A DNA stretch of 64,000 nucleotides from an uncultured Ulvibacter sp. (GTDB lineage Bacteria > Bacteroidota > Bacteroidia > Flavobacteriales > Flavobacteriaceae), in assembly GCA_943789105.1 (NCBI GenBank), contig CALSSW010000002.1, forward strand, positions 164,950-228,949. Reading direction: 5' to 3'. The position numbers were made by a program, and so were the translations under genes. Shown here piece after piece: positions 29,867 through 40,694 of the stretch (position 1 is its first letter; the number at the start of each line of letters is the position of its first letter). The notes beneath the pieces were generated by a model. It searched no databases. It was given only the letters and a program-made list of their open reading frames with translations, and was not told the DNA's origin.

Positions 29867-30850
29867 TTAAAGAAGTCTTATAGCGTCTTTAGCAAAATAA
29901 CTAACAATCATGTGAGCCCCTGCCCTTTTGATGCTTAGTAGCTGCTCCATCATTACAGAGTCATGATCTAGCCATCCCTTTTCTGCTGCAGCTTTTAGCA
30001 TGGCGTATTCTCCGCTTACTTGATATACAGCCACAGGCACATCAACGGCATCTCTTATATCTCTTACAATGTCTAGATAGCACAAGCCTGGCTTTACCAT
30101 TACTATGTCTGCCCCCTCCTCTATATCCATAAGGGTTTCTTTAATAGCCTCTTTTCTGTTTGCAGGGTCCATTTGGTAGGTTTGCTTATCTTTTGGGATA
30201 TTTTTAAGATCAACAGGTGCGCTTTGCAGTGCGTCTCTAAAAGGACCATAAAAAGCGCTTGCATATTTGGCGCTATAACTCATAATACCCGTGTTGTGAA
30301 AGCCTTCTTGCTCGAGCAAAGAGCGGATATCAAAAATACGTCCATCCATCATGTCACTGGGAGCAACAATATCTGCACCTGACGCTGCATGACTTAAGGC
30401 CATTTCTGCTAAAACATTATTTGTAGCGTCATTTTGTATAACCCCATGCTCAACAATACCGTCATGACCATATTTTGAGTACGGATCTAGTGCCACATCA
30501 GTCATAACAAGCATATCTGGGCATAGGTCTTTAATGGCTTTAATGGCTTGCTGCATTAATCCTTGTGGATTTATAGCCTCTATGCCTTTGTTATCTTTTA
30601 AATGCTCTGCAACTTTTACAAATAGTAAGACGCTTTTCAAACCCATATCCCATAACTCAAGTATTTCTTTTTGCATGAGGTCTAAAGAGTACCTATAGTA
30701 GTTTGGCATAGAGGGTATTTCTTGTTTTATGCCCTGGCCCTCAACCACAAATACAGGAACGATAAAATCGGTTGGCGCAATACTTGTTTCTCTCACTAGG
30801 TCTCTGATGGCTTGTGTTGTTCTAAGTCTTCTATTTCTTCTTAGTATCAT
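29867..30850 (-). CDS. hemB: Delta-aminolevulinic acid dehydratase
   Basis: RRNRRLRTTQAIRDLVRET, MVKPGLCYLDIVRD, YQVSGEYAM. Confidence 0.97.
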   Translation of the reverse strand: MILRRNRRLRTTQAIRDLVRETSIAPTDFIVPVFVVEGQGIKQEIPSMPNYYRYSLDLMQKEILELWDMGLKSVLLFVKVAEHLKDNKGIEAINPQGLMQQAIKAIKDLCPDMLVMTDVALDPYSKYGHDGIVEHGVIQNDATNNVLAEMALSHAASGADIVAPSDMMDGRIFDIRSLLEQEGFHNTGIMSYSAKYASAFYGPFRDALQSAPVDLKNIPKDKQTYQMDPANRKEAIKETLMDIEEGADIVMVKPGLCYLDIVRDIRDAVDVPVAVYQVSGEYAMLKAAAEKGWLDHDSVMMEQLLSIKRAGAHMIVSYFAKDAIRLL

Positions 30851-30898
30851 TTTTTTTGTCTTGCGGCATCAGAAGCGGGATCTAATGCCAGGTTAGTA

Positions 30899-31801
30899 TT
30901 AGGCCCAGTTAACAGGGTTTTTAAGCACAGTAATTAATTTTTCCTCCTCACTACCAGGTTCTGGATGGTGGTCATAACGCCACTGCACTGATGGAGGTAG
31001 GCTCATTAAAATACTTTCTATGCGCCCATTGGTTTTTAGACCAAAGAGGGTGCCTTTATCATGCACCAAATTAAACTCTACGTATCTGCCACGGCGTATT
31101 TCTTGCCAATCTTTTTGCTCGGGGGTGTACGGCAATCCTTTTCTTTTTTCTACAATAGGAGTATAGGCGTCAAGGAAGCTGTCTCCAATTTGGGTCACAA
31201 AATTGTACCAGTCTTTGATTTGCATTTTTGTAGATTTTTTACAATAATCAAAAAATAAGCCTCCTACTCCTCGGCCTTCTTCTCTGTGAGGATTGTAAAA
31301 ATAGGCATCACAGCGCGCCTTGTATTTGGGATAAAATAAAAGATCATGAATATCACATGCCGCTTTACAGGTTTGATGAAAATGCTTGGCATCCTTCTCA
31401 AACAAATAATAAGGTGTAAGGTCTTGCCCTCCTCCAAACCACTGATCTATTAAAACACCTTGCTTGTTATACATTTCAAAATAGCGCCAGTTAGCATGCA
31501 CTGTTGGAACCATTGGATTTATTGGATGCAACACCAAACTAAGCCCACAAGCAAAAAAATTAGCTTCTTTTACACCAAAATACGCTTGCATGCTTTCTGG
31601 CAATTCACCAAAGACCTCACTGGTATTCACGCCGCCTTTTTCAAATACATTTCCGTTTTCAATAATTCTAGTGCGCCCTCCGCCGCCCTGGGGCCGCTCC
31701 CAAAGATCTTGTTTAAAAGCAGCTCCTCCATCAATAGCCTCTATTTTAGAGGTAATGGTGTTTTGAAGATCTTTGATATAAGCTACAAATTGTTCTTTCA
31801 T
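30899..31801 (-). CDS. hemF: Oxygen-dependent coproporphyrinogen III oxidase
   Basis: VPTVHANWRYFE, WFGGGQDLTPYYLFE, RGRYVEFNLVHDKGT. Confidence 0.97.
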   Translation of the reverse strand: MKEQFVAYIKDLQNTITSKIEAIDGGAAFKQDLWERPQGGGGRTRIIENGNVFEKGGVNTSEVFGELPESMQAYFGVKEANFFACGLSLVLHPINPMVPTVHANWRYFEMYNKQGVLIDQWFGGGQDLTPYYLFEKDAKHFHQTCKAACDIHDLLFYPKYKARCDAYFYNPHREEGRGVGGLFFDYCKKSTKMQIKDWYNFVTQIGDSFLDAYTPIVEKRKGLPYTPEQKDWQEIRRGRYVEFNLVHDKGTLFGLKTNGRIESILMSLPPSVQWRYDHHPEPGSEEEKLITVLKNPVNWA

Positions 31802-32535
31802 TTTTTTTCTTGAATAAATCTTATAGTTTGTGAGGTTGCAGCCGTTACCGAAAGAGGCAGTACCATTAACACACCAATAACAGGAATAAACAGCATAATT
31901 GTAAATATAATACCATTGCCAATAGCTACACCTTTGTGCCTTTTTACAAAACCAACACTTTCTTTATATCCATAATGGCGCTCTAGTGTGTAATCCATAT
32001 TACCAAAGCCCGCATAGTATGCCTGCACCAAAAACAGAAGCACCGTTGTAATAATATTTAATACCGGAACTAAACTTAAAATAAGCAGTGGTATTGTAAT
32101 GAAAATCTCCATGGTTAAATTCCTGACATTTACGCGAATTCCGCGCCATAATTGAGAGGTGTTGCTGGTGTTTCTATGGATGTGCTTGTCTCCCAAAAAG
32201 TGACGCTCTATTGCAGTAGAGACAGGGCTCATAAATGGAGCGCTTAAGGCCATAACAATGTGTTTGTATACAATTAAACCCAAAACAATGATGAGTATCC
32301 CGCCGAGAATTTCTGCAAAGCTGTGAAATAAGTCAGCTCCCCATTCCCACATCCATAAAAGATCTATGGTGTTAGCAATATTGTCACTCCAGCTCCAGGC
32401 AGATAATGCTATTAAACTTGCTGTAATAAAGCTAATTAAAACAGGAACAGCAAAATATTTCCACAAACCCAAGGTACTAATAAGCCCCAATGCGCTTGCG
32501 TATGCTTTTATGCCTTTAAAGATATTTTGTACCAT
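31798..32535 (-). CDS. EI24/CysZ-like membrane protein
   Basis: Multi-TM protein with DYTLERHYGYKESVGFVKRHKGVAIGNGIIF typical of EI24 domain. Confidence 0.83.
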   Translation of the reverse strand: MVQNIFKGIKAYASALGLISTLGLWKYFAVPVLISFITASLIALSAWSWSDNIANTIDLLWMWEWGADLFHSFAEILGGILIIVLGLIVYKHIVMALSAPFMSPVSTAIERHFLGDKHIHRNTSNTSQLWRGIRVNVRNLTMEIFITIPLLILSLVPVLNIITTVLLFLVQAYYAGFGNMDYTLERHYGYKESVGFVKRHKGVAIGNGIIFTIMLFIPVIGVLMVLPLSVTAATSQTIRFIQEKK

Positions 32536-32546
32536 AGGTTACTGTT

Positions 32547-33035
32547 TTACTCTGTCAAATATACCAACTCATTTTTGTGCTGACGCATTTGCTCAATTTT
32601 TTTTGTTTTTTGTGCTTTTTGACTCATTTTTTGCAATAAATCAATGATTTTTGCCTCTTTTTGCTCTAAATGGTTCAAAAAGAAGATCCTTCCAGTGGCG
32701 TTATTGTGTAAATCCATTTCTTGGTCTAAAATTTCATTTTGAGTCACTTTTTCATACAAATCACCTACTTTTTGGGCCCAAAACACACTTTTTTGCTTGT
32801 TTTTGGTATATTTCATCACTTTTCTACAAATCAGCACATTCCAAAGCGCATGCCTAAATGCATTGGCTTTATTGCTTTTGTGATGGGTATTTTTATATAG
32901 CCGGTCACAAATAAGCAGTGCTTTTTTAGTTGCACTAATGGTTGGGATAATATAAAGTGGGCGTGACAAAAACAGAAGAGATAGCTTTATTAGCTGCCCC
33001 AGATGTAATTGCTTTATGTGCGCCCAGAGATTCAT
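32547..33035 (-). CDS. DUF6973-like protein
   Basis: KANAFRHALWNVLI and EMDLHNNATGR conserved motifs; inside the heme operon. Confidence 0.65.
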   Translation of the reverse strand: MNLWAHIKQLHLGQLIKLSLLFLSRPLYIIPTISATKKALLICDRLYKNTHHKSNKANAFRHALWNVLICRKVMKYTKNKQKSVFWAQKVGDLYEKVTQNEILDQEMDLHNNATGRIFFLNHLEQKEAKIIDLLQKMSQKAQKTKKIEQMRQHKNELVYLTE

Positions 33036-34063
33036 TAGGTTGCTTTATATTCTTTTACCGCTTCAATAAATGCAGCAGCGTTTTCTATAGGAATATTAGG
33101 TAAAATACCATGTCCTAGATTTACAATATATCGATCTTTTCCAAAGGCATCAATCATGTGTTTCACCTGTTTTTTTATCTCCTTAGGCGGGCTAAAAAGT
33201 CTTGTTGGATCAAAGTTGCCTTGCAGGGTAATATTTCCGCCAGTTAAATACCTAGCATTTTGCGCAGAGCATGTCCAGTCTATACCCAAAGCGCTTGCGC
33301 CACTTTTCGCCATTGTATCTAAGGCAAACCAACACCCTTTTCCAAATGCAATCACAGGAGCGTGGTCTTTTAACGCGTCAATAATTTGTTGGATATATTG
33401 CCAAGAAAATTCCCCATAATCAACGGGAGACAACATACCGCCCCAACTATCAAAAACCTGTACAGCATCCACACCAGCCGCTACCTTTTCTTTTAGATAG
33501 GCAATGGTGGTGTCTGTAATTTTTTGAAGCAGCTCATGGGCAGCAAGTGGCTGGGTAAAGCAAAACTGTTTTGCTTTGTCAAAATTTTTACTCCCTTGTC
33601 CTTGCACACAATAACATAAAATAGTCCAGGGGCTTCCCGCAAAACCAATGAGTGGGATATCATCATTGAGTTTTTCTTTGGTCATTTTAATAGCCTCCAT
33701 AACATACCCTAAGCTTTGATGGATGTCTGGAACAATAACCCTATCAAGATCTTTTTGAGACCGAATTGGGCTTGGAAGCCAAGGCCCAATATCTGGTCTC
33801 ATCTCAACAGCGATGTTCATTGCCTGAGGGATCACTAGTATGTCGCTAAATAATATAGCCGCATCCATACCATATCTGCGTATAGGCTGCACAGTAATTT
33901 CACTGGCGAGCTCTGGGGTTTGGCATCGCGTAAAGAAATCATACTTTGCTTTGATTTCCATAAATTCTGGTAAATAACGGCCAGCTTGTCTCATCATCCA
34001 AACAGGAGGTCTATCTACTGTTTCTCCTTTTAAGGCTCTTAAGAATAAATCATTTTTAATCAT
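33035..34063 (-). CDS. hemE: Uroporphyrinogen decarboxylase
   Basis: [36 protein letters not shown]. Confidence 0.98.
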   Translation of the reverse strand: MIKNDLFLRALKGETVDRPPVWMMRQAGRYLPEFMEIKAKYDFFTRCQTPELASEITVQPIRRYGMDAAILFSDILVIPQAMNIAVEMRPDIGPWLPSPIRSQKDLDRVIVPDIHQSLGYVMEAIKMTKEKLNDDIPLIGFAGSPWTILCYCVQGQGSKNFDKAKQFCFTQPLAAHELLQKITDTTIAYLKEKVAAGVDAVQVFDSWGGMLSPVDYGEFSWQYIQQIIDALKDHAPVIAFGKGCWFALDTMAKSGASALGIDWTCSAQNARYLTGGNITLQGNFDPTRLFSPPKEIKKQVKHMIDAFGKDRYIVNLGHGILPNIPIENAAAFIEAVKEYKAT

Positions 34064-34072
34064 ACTATAATT

Positions 34073-34726
34073 TTATAGGGCTTCTATGGTTTTTTCCAAC
34101 ACGCTCTCTATGGTACTTGTTGGCGCAATAACAACACTCTTAAAATGTTTTTTTGCACTAGTTGCTGTTGTTAGTCCAATGCAAACAGCACAGCTATTTT
34201 TTTTTGGTTTATTTTCTGAAATATAGCTCGCTACCCCACTTGGGCTAAAAAACAAGATTCCGTCCCAATTTTGATCAAATTTCTTTGTTTTTAGGACTGT
34301 TTTGTATGTTTTTACCTCAAAAACAGTCATTTTTTCACTTTTTAGCGCTTTTGGAAGCTCTTCTCTTCTGATGGTTCCGCAGAAGTAATAAAAATCGCTT
34401 TTTTTATAGTTTTTAGCTATATTTTGAGCTAATTCTGCTGCATTTTGGCCAATTTCTATCACTTTTAGTCCATTTTCCTCTAAAAATGATTTTGTTTTTT
34501 CCCCAACACAAAAACAGTTTTTAATACTCAAAACCCCTTGGCTTTTTTCTAAGAAAGATCGTACCGCCTGTTGGCTGGTGAAAATGGCATTATCAATAAT
34601 TTCTGGGGCATCAAAATCTAAAAATGTTACAGCAATGGCATCATAATCTACTACATGTACACCCTGCTGCAAGAGCTGGTCTTTTTGAACGGGACTTAGT
34701 TTTTTTGTAGATAAAATACTTTTCAT
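34073..34726 (-). CDS. hemD: Uroporphyrinogen-III synthase
   Basis: FTSQQAVRSF, LFFSPSGVASY, CIGLTTATSAKK; position between hemC and hemE. Confidence 0.9.
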   Translation of the reverse strand: MKSILSTKKLSPVQKDQLLQQGVHVVDYDAIAVTFLDFDAPEIIDNAIFTSQQAVRSFLEKSQGVLSIKNCFCVGEKTKSFLEENGLKVIEIGQNAAELAQNIAKNYKKSDFYYFCGTIRREELPKALKSEKMTVFEVKTYKTVLKTKKFDQNWDGILFFSPSGVASYISENKPKKNSCAVCIGLTTATSAKKHFKSVVIAPTSTIESVLEKTIEAL

Positions 34727-34732
34727 TTCTGG

Positions 34733-35647
34733 CTATAAATTCATGACTGCTTTTATTTCTTTGAGAAGTACATCACCCCCTTTTTGCAATACTTCTTTTG
34801 CAATAGCCTCGCCCGCCTTGGCTGCTAACTGTAGTGAAATAGTTTTTTCTATTGCTATTTTTTTAGTGCCATCAAGGGAGAGTAGGCATCCTTTAAATTG
34901 TATGGCATCACCCTCTATTTTTGCCAGCGCGCCTATTGGGGCAGTACACCCGCCTTCAAGGGTTCTTAAAAAATCCCGTTCTATTTGTGTGCATATTTGT
35001 GATGGGATGTCGTTTAGTTTTTGAGCTGCTTCTATGCAAAAAGGATCATTCTCTAACGCAACAACTGTCATTGCACCTTGCGCCGGGGCAGGGGTCATCC
35101 AGTCAAGGGGGGTATATCTTCTTGGTAATACATCGATACGCTCAAGCCCAGCTTTGGCAAAAATAGCACCTTGCCAAGAATTGTCTTGTAGTTTTTGTAA
35201 ACGGGTGTTTACATTACCGCGCAAATCTACCACTATGTGATTGGGGTATTTGTGTAACCACTGCGCTTTGCGACGTAAAGATCCTGTTGCAATTGTGCAG
35301 GGTTTTGAGTGGTCAATAGTTTCTTTGGTGGCCAAAACATCAAGGGTGCTTGCGCGCTTTAGAACGGCCGCTTGCACAATGCCATTTGGCAGGGCCGTAG
35401 GGACATCTTTTAATGAATGTACTGCAATGTCAACGGTATTGTTTAACATCGCAACATCTAGTGTTTTTGTAAAAATACCGGTGATGCCCAACTCATATAA
35501 AGGGGTATCTAGCTTTAAATCTCCCACAGATTTTACAGGCACAAGTTGTGTTTTATACCCCAAGGCCTGTAACTTGTCTTGAACAGTGTGTGCTTGCCAT
35601 AAAGCAAGTTGGCTATCTCTGGTGCCTATTCTAATTACTTTATTCAT
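34733..35647 (-). CDS. hemC: Porphobilinogen deaminase
   Basis: RIGTRDSQLALWQA, AVHSLKDVPT, RRKAQWL, LEGGCTAPIGA. Confidence 0.98.
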   Translation of the reverse strand: MNKVIRIGTRDSQLALWQAHTVQDKLQALGYKTQLVPVKSVGDLKLDTPLYELGITGIFTKTLDVAMLNNTVDIAVHSLKDVPTALPNGIVQAAVLKRASTLDVLATKETIDHSKPCTIATGSLRRKAQWLHKYPNHIVVDLRGNVNTRLQKLQDNSWQGAIFAKAGLERIDVLPRRYTPLDWMTPAPAQGAMTVVALENDPFCIEAAQKLNDIPSQICTQIERDFLRTLEGGCTAPIGALAKIEGDAIQFKGCLLSLDGTKKIAIEKTISLQLAAKAGEAIAKEVLQKGGDVLLKEIKAVMNL

Positions 35648-36923
35648 GATGCTCCAGGTTTAATTTAAAAATTTGCTCAATTAAACCTGCCGTTTCTGTG
35701 GGGTTGCTAGTGGTGTTTTTTAAGTGGTTGGCAACTTGAGTTGTTATTTTTTGGATGATCCTATCGCTAATGATTTCTGCCTGCTCTTGGTTAAAATCAG
35801 AAATTTTACGGCGTTGATTATCAATCTCGCCGATTTTTATTTCACTCAGTTTGTTTTTTAACGCTTTTATTGTTGGCGCAAAACTCCTGTGTTGCGCCCA
35901 AGTATCAAACTCTGCCTCTATTTCTTTTATGATGTTTTGGGCAAGAGGTATTTGTGATTGTCTATGGGCCAGGGTAGCGTCTGTCACCTTTGAAAGCTCA
36001 TCTAAGTGTATCAGTGTTACGTTAGGGTTTTGTGTAACGTTATTGGCTACATTTTTTGGAATAGATAGATCCAAAATTAAAAGTGGTTTTTTTAGGTATA
36101 ACAGTTCTTTGCTTATAGTGGGCTGCTGTGCTCCTGTAGCAACAATCATGATGTCGCTTTGGGCAATTTCGCTCTGAATATTAGCATAATCCTTTACAAC
36201 CAGATTAAATTTTCCAGCCATCACCTCTGCCTTGGTTTTGGTTCTGTTAATAAGGGTAATATGATCGTTTTTGGTGTGTTTTATAAGATTTTCACAGGTG
36301 TTACGGCCAATTTTTCCAATACCAAAAAGCAGTATATTTTTTTCGCTCACATAGGGTACTCTTGCCATAATGTACTGCACTGCAGCAAAACTCACAGAAG
36401 TTGCGCCAGTAGATATTTCGGTTTCATTTTTAATACGCTTACTGGCCTGTATGACGGCATTTCCAAGACGCTCCATGTAGGGATTTAACATGCTCATTTT
36501 TTTGGAGCGTTTAAGACTGTTACGTAGCTGGCTTATTATTTCAAAATCTCCTAATATTTGACTATCAAGCCCGGTGCCTACTTTAAAAAGATGGGATACC
36601 GCCTTATGGTCTTGGTGCACGTAGGCTACTTTTTCAAACTCTGAAATAGTTCCGGCAGTATGCTCACACAATAACATAACTAAGTCTTTTGCTCTTTGTG
36701 CAAAACCATAAAGCTCTGTTCTGTTACAAGTTGAAATAAGGGTAAGAGACCCTACACCTAATTGTTGGCTGGCAGTTAAAATGGCTTTTTGAGCATTTTC
36801 TGAAACACTAAAGCGCCCTCTTACTTCTGCATCAGCCTTTTTGTAATTAAGGCCAATGGCAAAGAATGTACCCTCAGAAGATGCACCATACGGGCTTTTA
36901 GCGTTGTTTTTCATAGGCCACAA
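35640..36923 (-). CDS. hemA: Glutamyl-tRNA reductase
   Basis: STCNRTELYGF, VGTGLDSQILGDFEI, GIGKIGRN. Confidence 0.96.
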   Translation of the reverse strand: MWPMKNNAKSPYGASSEGTFFAIGLNYKKADAEVRGRFSVSENAQKAILTASQQLGVGSLTLISTCNRTELYGFAQRAKDLVMLLCEHTAGTISEFEKVAYVHQDHKAVSHLFKVGTGLDSQILGDFEIISQLRNSLKRSKKMSMLNPYMERLGNAVIQASKRIKNETEISTGATSVSFAAVQYIMARVPYVSEKNILLFGIGKIGRNTCENLIKHTKNDHITLINRTKTKAEVMAGKFNLVVKDYANIQSEIAQSDIMIVATGAQQPTISKELLYLKKPLLILDLSIPKNVANNVTQNPNVTLIHLDELSKVTDATLAHRQSQIPLAQNIIKEIEAEFDTWAQHRSFAPTIKALKNKLSEIKIGEIDNQRRKISDFNQEQAEIISDRIIQKITTQVANHLKNTTSNPTETAGLIEQIFKLNLEHHE

Positions 36924-36995
36924 GTTGCTCTTGTATTAAAAAGAGAATCTGCAGAGCAAAAATAGATGCAATGACAATCAAAAAACAACGCAAGA

Positions 36996-37016
36996 GGTAT
37001 CATTAATATCGATACC
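36996..37016. promoter_or_regulatory. Inverted repeat in the hemA/araC divergent promoter region
   Basis: GGTATC-N9-GATACC. Confidence 0.35.
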
Positions 37017-37118
37017 CGTTATTTTAATGAGTTATTGCATAAAAAACCGCTGTAAGTCACTATATTGCTCCATATACACAAGAATGGCGCTTTGTTATTT
37101 ATATTAATTCTAAATAAA

Positions 37119-38027
37119 ATGAACCCACAAGACATCTCAAACCTATCAAAAAGTATCGCTCAAGGTATCTATAAAGAAACCATGATTGAGCCTGGGTTTT
37201 ATATTTTAAAGTTCAACAATGAAACACCTGATAATCAGCTATTTAAAAGAGATGTAAATGCAGATTTTATTCAATTTCATTTCTGCGTGAAAGGCTCAGG
37301 ATCTTTTGGTTTTAATAACGGAAATTACAGGTTACCCATTCAAGAGAGCGGCTCTTTACTTTTATACAATCCTCAAAGAGATTTGCCTATTGAAGTAATG
37401 GTGGCTCCAAATTCTTGGGTGATTTCTGTATTACTTCCAATCAAAAAATTTCATACCCTATTTTCTAACGAAACCAACTACATTCCCTTTTTAAGCGGAG
37501 AAAATAAAGAAAGGAAGTATTATAAAGATGCCCAAATTTCTCCCTCTATGGCCATAGTGCTTAACCAGCTGATGAACTACAACCTACACCGCTCTATAAA
37601 GTCCTTATATTTTAAAGGAAAAGCCTACGAGCTGTTGAGCCTTTATTTTAATAGGGAGGAAGATGTGGATGTTGAGCAGTGTCCCTTTTTAGCAGATGAG
37701 CTAAATGTTGTTAAAATTAAAAAAGCCAAACAAATTATGATTGCCCGCATGGCAGAACCCCCAACGCTTCAGGAGTTGGCAGATGAAATACAGCTTCCCA
37801 TTAATAAATTAAAAGAGGGGTTCAAGCAAATTTATGGAGATCCTGTATTTGCTTTTTTGTTTGATTATAAGATGGAAGTTGCCCGGCAACTATTGGCCTC
37901 GGGTTCTCATAATGTGAACGAAGTTGGTCTTAAAGTTGGTTACTCAACGGCAAGTCATTTTATTGCAGCCTTTAAGAAAAATTTTGGCACAACCCCAAAG
38001 AAATTTATTATCGCTCAGGGAGCATAG
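37119..38027 (+). CDS. AraC-family transcriptional regulator
   Basis: C-terminal double HTH: PTLQELADEIQLPINKLKEGFKQIYG...VNEVGLKVGYSTASHFIAAFKKNFGTTPKKF; start chosen at MNPQDISN. Confidence 0.93.
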   Translation: MNPQDISNLSKSIAQGIYKETMIEPGFYILKFNNETPDNQLFKRDVNADFIQFHFCVKGSGSFGFNNGNYRLPIQESGSLLLYNPQRDLPIEVMVAPNSWVISVLLPIKKFHTLFSNETNYIPFLSGENKERKYYKDAQISPSMAIVLNQLMNYNLHRSIKSLYFKGKAYELLSLYFNREEDVDVEQCPFLADELNVVKIKKAKQIMIARMAEPPTLQELADEIQLPINKLKEGFKQIYGDPVFAFLFDYKMEVARQLLASGSHNVNEVGLKVGYSTASHFIAAFKKNFGTTPKKFIIAQGA

Positions 38028-38221
38028 GCCATAAAATGCCAGCACATATTATCTTATTATTATGTTAATCTATATGGGCTACATTTAAGAACCCATATTT
38101 TAAAGTTATTTTTGTGTAAAGTCAAAATATATAGGTGTTTGTAGCGGGTTTTTATTGCTACAGTATTAAAAAATTAAAACAATCTCTCGCGTTAGTCTTG
38201 AGAAGTTATTTAAGAAATTTT

Positions 38222-39262
38222 ATGAAAGGAGTTCTTTTAGTAAACCTAGGGTCGCCAGATAGTACAGATCCTAAAGACGTAAAAAAATATTTGGGTGAGT
38301 TCTTGATGGATGAGCGCGTTATTGACGTGCCTAAATGGGCAAGAACATTGCTTGTAAAAGGAATTGTTTTAAATACAAGACCTAAAAAATCTGCAGCGGC
38401 CTATGCGAAAATTTGGTGGGAGGAAGGTTCTCCCCTCATTGTGCTTTCTGAGCGCTTGCAAAAAAAGGTCCAAGAAAAGGTTTCTATCCCCGTTGCCCTT
38501 GCGATGCGTTACGGCTCAATGACCCTTAAAAAAGGATTACAAGAACTCGTTGATAAAGGGTGTACAGAAATTAAAACCATTCCGCTTTATCCTCAATTTG
38601 CGATGGCCACCACAGAGACCATTGATGTAAAAGTTGATGAGTTGGTTGCCGCCTATTTTCCAAAGGTAACCATTACGCGCACCACTGCTTTTTATCATAA
38701 ACAAGACTACATTAAAGTACTTGCAGAAAGTATTGGAGAAAAGCTCAAAACCATAAATTACGAGCATTTATTGTTTAGCTACCACGGAGTTCCAGAGCGT
38801 CACATAAGAAAAAGTGACATCACCAGCGGAGCCTGTAAAATGGACGGTAAATGTTGCTTTAAAAAAGGCTCCAAGCAACATGAGTTTTGTTACAGGCATC
38901 AATGTGAAATTACGACTGTTAATGTCGCAAAACACTTAAAACTAGAACGCGGCACCTATTCTACCACCTTTCAGTCTCGTCTTGGCTTTGACCCCTGGCT
39001 ACAACCCTATACCGACAGAACAATAGAGCGTATGGGTAAAGAGGGGCTTAAAAAAATGGCGGTAGTTACCCCAGCCTTTGTGAGTGACTGTCTAGAAACA
39101 CTAGAAGAAATAGCCATGGAAGGAGAAGAGATTTTTCACGAAGTTGGTGGAAAAGAATTTAACACTATACCGTGCTTAAATGATAGAGACTCTTTTGCGC
39201 AATTGTTGGCCAATTGGGTTGAAGATTGGCAAACAGTAAACATAGATACCGCGATTGCATAA
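38222..39262 (+). CDS. hemH: Ferrochelatase
   Basis: VLLVNLGSPDSTDPKDVKKYLGEFLMD; LLFSYHGVPERH; start chosen at MKGVLL. Confidence 0.97.
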   Translation: MKGVLLVNLGSPDSTDPKDVKKYLGEFLMDERVIDVPKWARTLLVKGIVLNTRPKKSAAAYAKIWWEEGSPLIVLSERLQKKVQEKVSIPVALAMRYGSMTLKKGLQELVDKGCTEIKTIPLYPQFAMATTETIDVKVDELVAAYFPKVTITRTTAFYHKQDYIKVLAESIGEKLKTINYEHLLFSYHGVPERHIRKSDITSGACKMDGKCCFKKGSKQHEFCYRHQCEITTVNVAKHLKLERGTYSTTFQSRLGFDPWLQPYTDRTIERMGKEGLKKMAVVTPAFVSDCLETLEEIAMEGEEIFHEVGGKEFNTIPCLNDRDSFAQLLANWVEDWQTVNIDTAIA

Positions 39263-40658
39263 ATTCTCCCTAAAGAGAAAAACCTTGAAAAAAAATTCAG
39301 ATTCATTAGGGACTCAACCTATTAGCAGCCTGCTAATAAAGCAAGCAGTTCCTGCCTCTATTGGTATATTAGTCATGTCATTGAACATGATTGTAGATAC
39401 CATCTTTGTAGGACGTTGGATTGGCCCATTGGCAATTTCTGCCATTACCGTTGTTATCCCGATCACTTTTTTTATAGCGGCACTGGGTCTTGCCATTGGT
39501 ATAGGTGGAAGTTCTGTTTTGTCCCGTGCACTGGGTGCTGGGCAACAAACCAAGGCGCTTCGTGTATTTGGAAACATGAGTACCTTGACCTTTTTGTCTT
39601 CCGGGCTACTAGCGGTGCTGGGGCTGCTTTTCCAGGATACCCTCATTAACTTCTTTGGCGCAGATGATAGCTTTAGAGACTTGGCATTAACCTATTACCG
39701 TATTGTGTTGTATGGTATTGTGATGCTAGCCATGTGCATGATGGGTAATAGCGTGATACGTGCAGAGGGCAAACCAAAATTTGCGATGTATGCCATGATG
39801 CTTCCTGCGGTAGGAAACATAGGTATGGATTATCTTTTAATTAATGTCTTGGGTATGGGCATGGAAGGAGCTGCCTGGGCCACTTTTATTAGTTATGGTA
39901 TTTGCTTTAGCTTTATTGTGTGGTTTTTTGTCTTTAAAAGTGAGCTTCGTCTCACTCTACAAAGTTTTTTATTAAACAATACAATTGTAAAAGAAATTAG
40001 CGGTCTTAGTTTTGTCACCCTAGCCAGACAAGGGGTGATTGCAGTGTTAACTATTTTAATAAACAACATACTCATTAGAGTGGGAGATGCTATTGATGTG
40101 GCTAGTTATGGTATTATAAGTAGGGCACTGATGTTTGCGCTGTTTCCTGTTATTGGCGTTAATCAAGGTTTTATGCCTATTGCGGGCTATAATTATGGCG
40201 CTAAAAAATTGCAAAGGGTTCGTGAGGCCATTAACATCTCTATTAAATATTCAGGGATATTGGCGCTGCTTATTTTTACCCTTATCATGCTTTTTGCAGA
40301 ATCTTTTGTAGGTGTTTTTATTAGCGACAAAGCCATAGAAGCCAATAATATTAGAGACAACATAGCCCTTTTAGAAAGAACACCTAATGCACTGCGCTGG
40401 GTGTTTGCAGCCACGCCTGTTATTGTAGTACAGCTCATAGGGTGCTCTTATTTTCAAGCCATAGGGAAGGTAACACCGGCATTACTTCTAAGTTTAACAA
40501 AGCAAGGATTTTTCTTAATCCCCTTAATTTTAATACTGCCAACCTATTTTGGCGTTTGGGGTGTTTGGGTTTCATTCCCTATAGCAGATGTTTGTTCTAC
40601 ACTGGTAACGGGCTATTTTTTAAGGCGCGCCATCAAACACGATTTGTCACAAACATAG
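39255..40658 (+). CDS. MATE family efflux transporter
   Basis: 12-TM protein, MSLNMIVDTIFVGRWIGPLAISAI, GVNQGFMPIAGYNYGAK. Confidence 0.93.
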   Translation: MHKFSLKRKTLKKNSDSLGTQPISSLLIKQAVPASIGILVMSLNMIVDTIFVGRWIGPLAISAITVVIPITFFIAALGLAIGIGGSSVLSRALGAGQQTKALRVFGNMSTLTFLSSGLLAVLGLLFQDTLINFFGADDSFRDLALTYYRIVLYGIVMLAMCMMGNSVIRAEGKPKFAMYAMMLPAVGNIGMDYLLINVLGMGMEGAAWATFISYGICFSFIVWFFVFKSELRLTLQSFLLNNTIVKEISGLSFVTLARQGVIAVLTILINNILIRVGDAIDVASYGIISRALMFALFPVIGVNQGFMPIAGYNYGAKKLQRVREAINISIKYSGILALLIFTLIMLFAESFVGVFISDKAIEANNIRDNIALLERTPNALRWVFAATPVIVVQLIGCSYFQAIGKVTPALLLSLTKQGFFLIPLILILPTYFGVWGVWVSFPIADVCSTLVTGYFLRRAIKHDLSQT

Positions 40659-40694
40659 TTTTTTTAGGTATCTTTAGTTTCCAAAAAATAAGTT

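Noticed and set aside
34743-35582. Four + strand ORFs opposite hemC
   Set aside because: Mutually overlapping and antisense to a conserved gene
38076-38107. ATATGGG...CCCATAT hairpin between araC and hemH
   Set aside because: Short arms with a long loop in AT-rich sequence; insufficient to call
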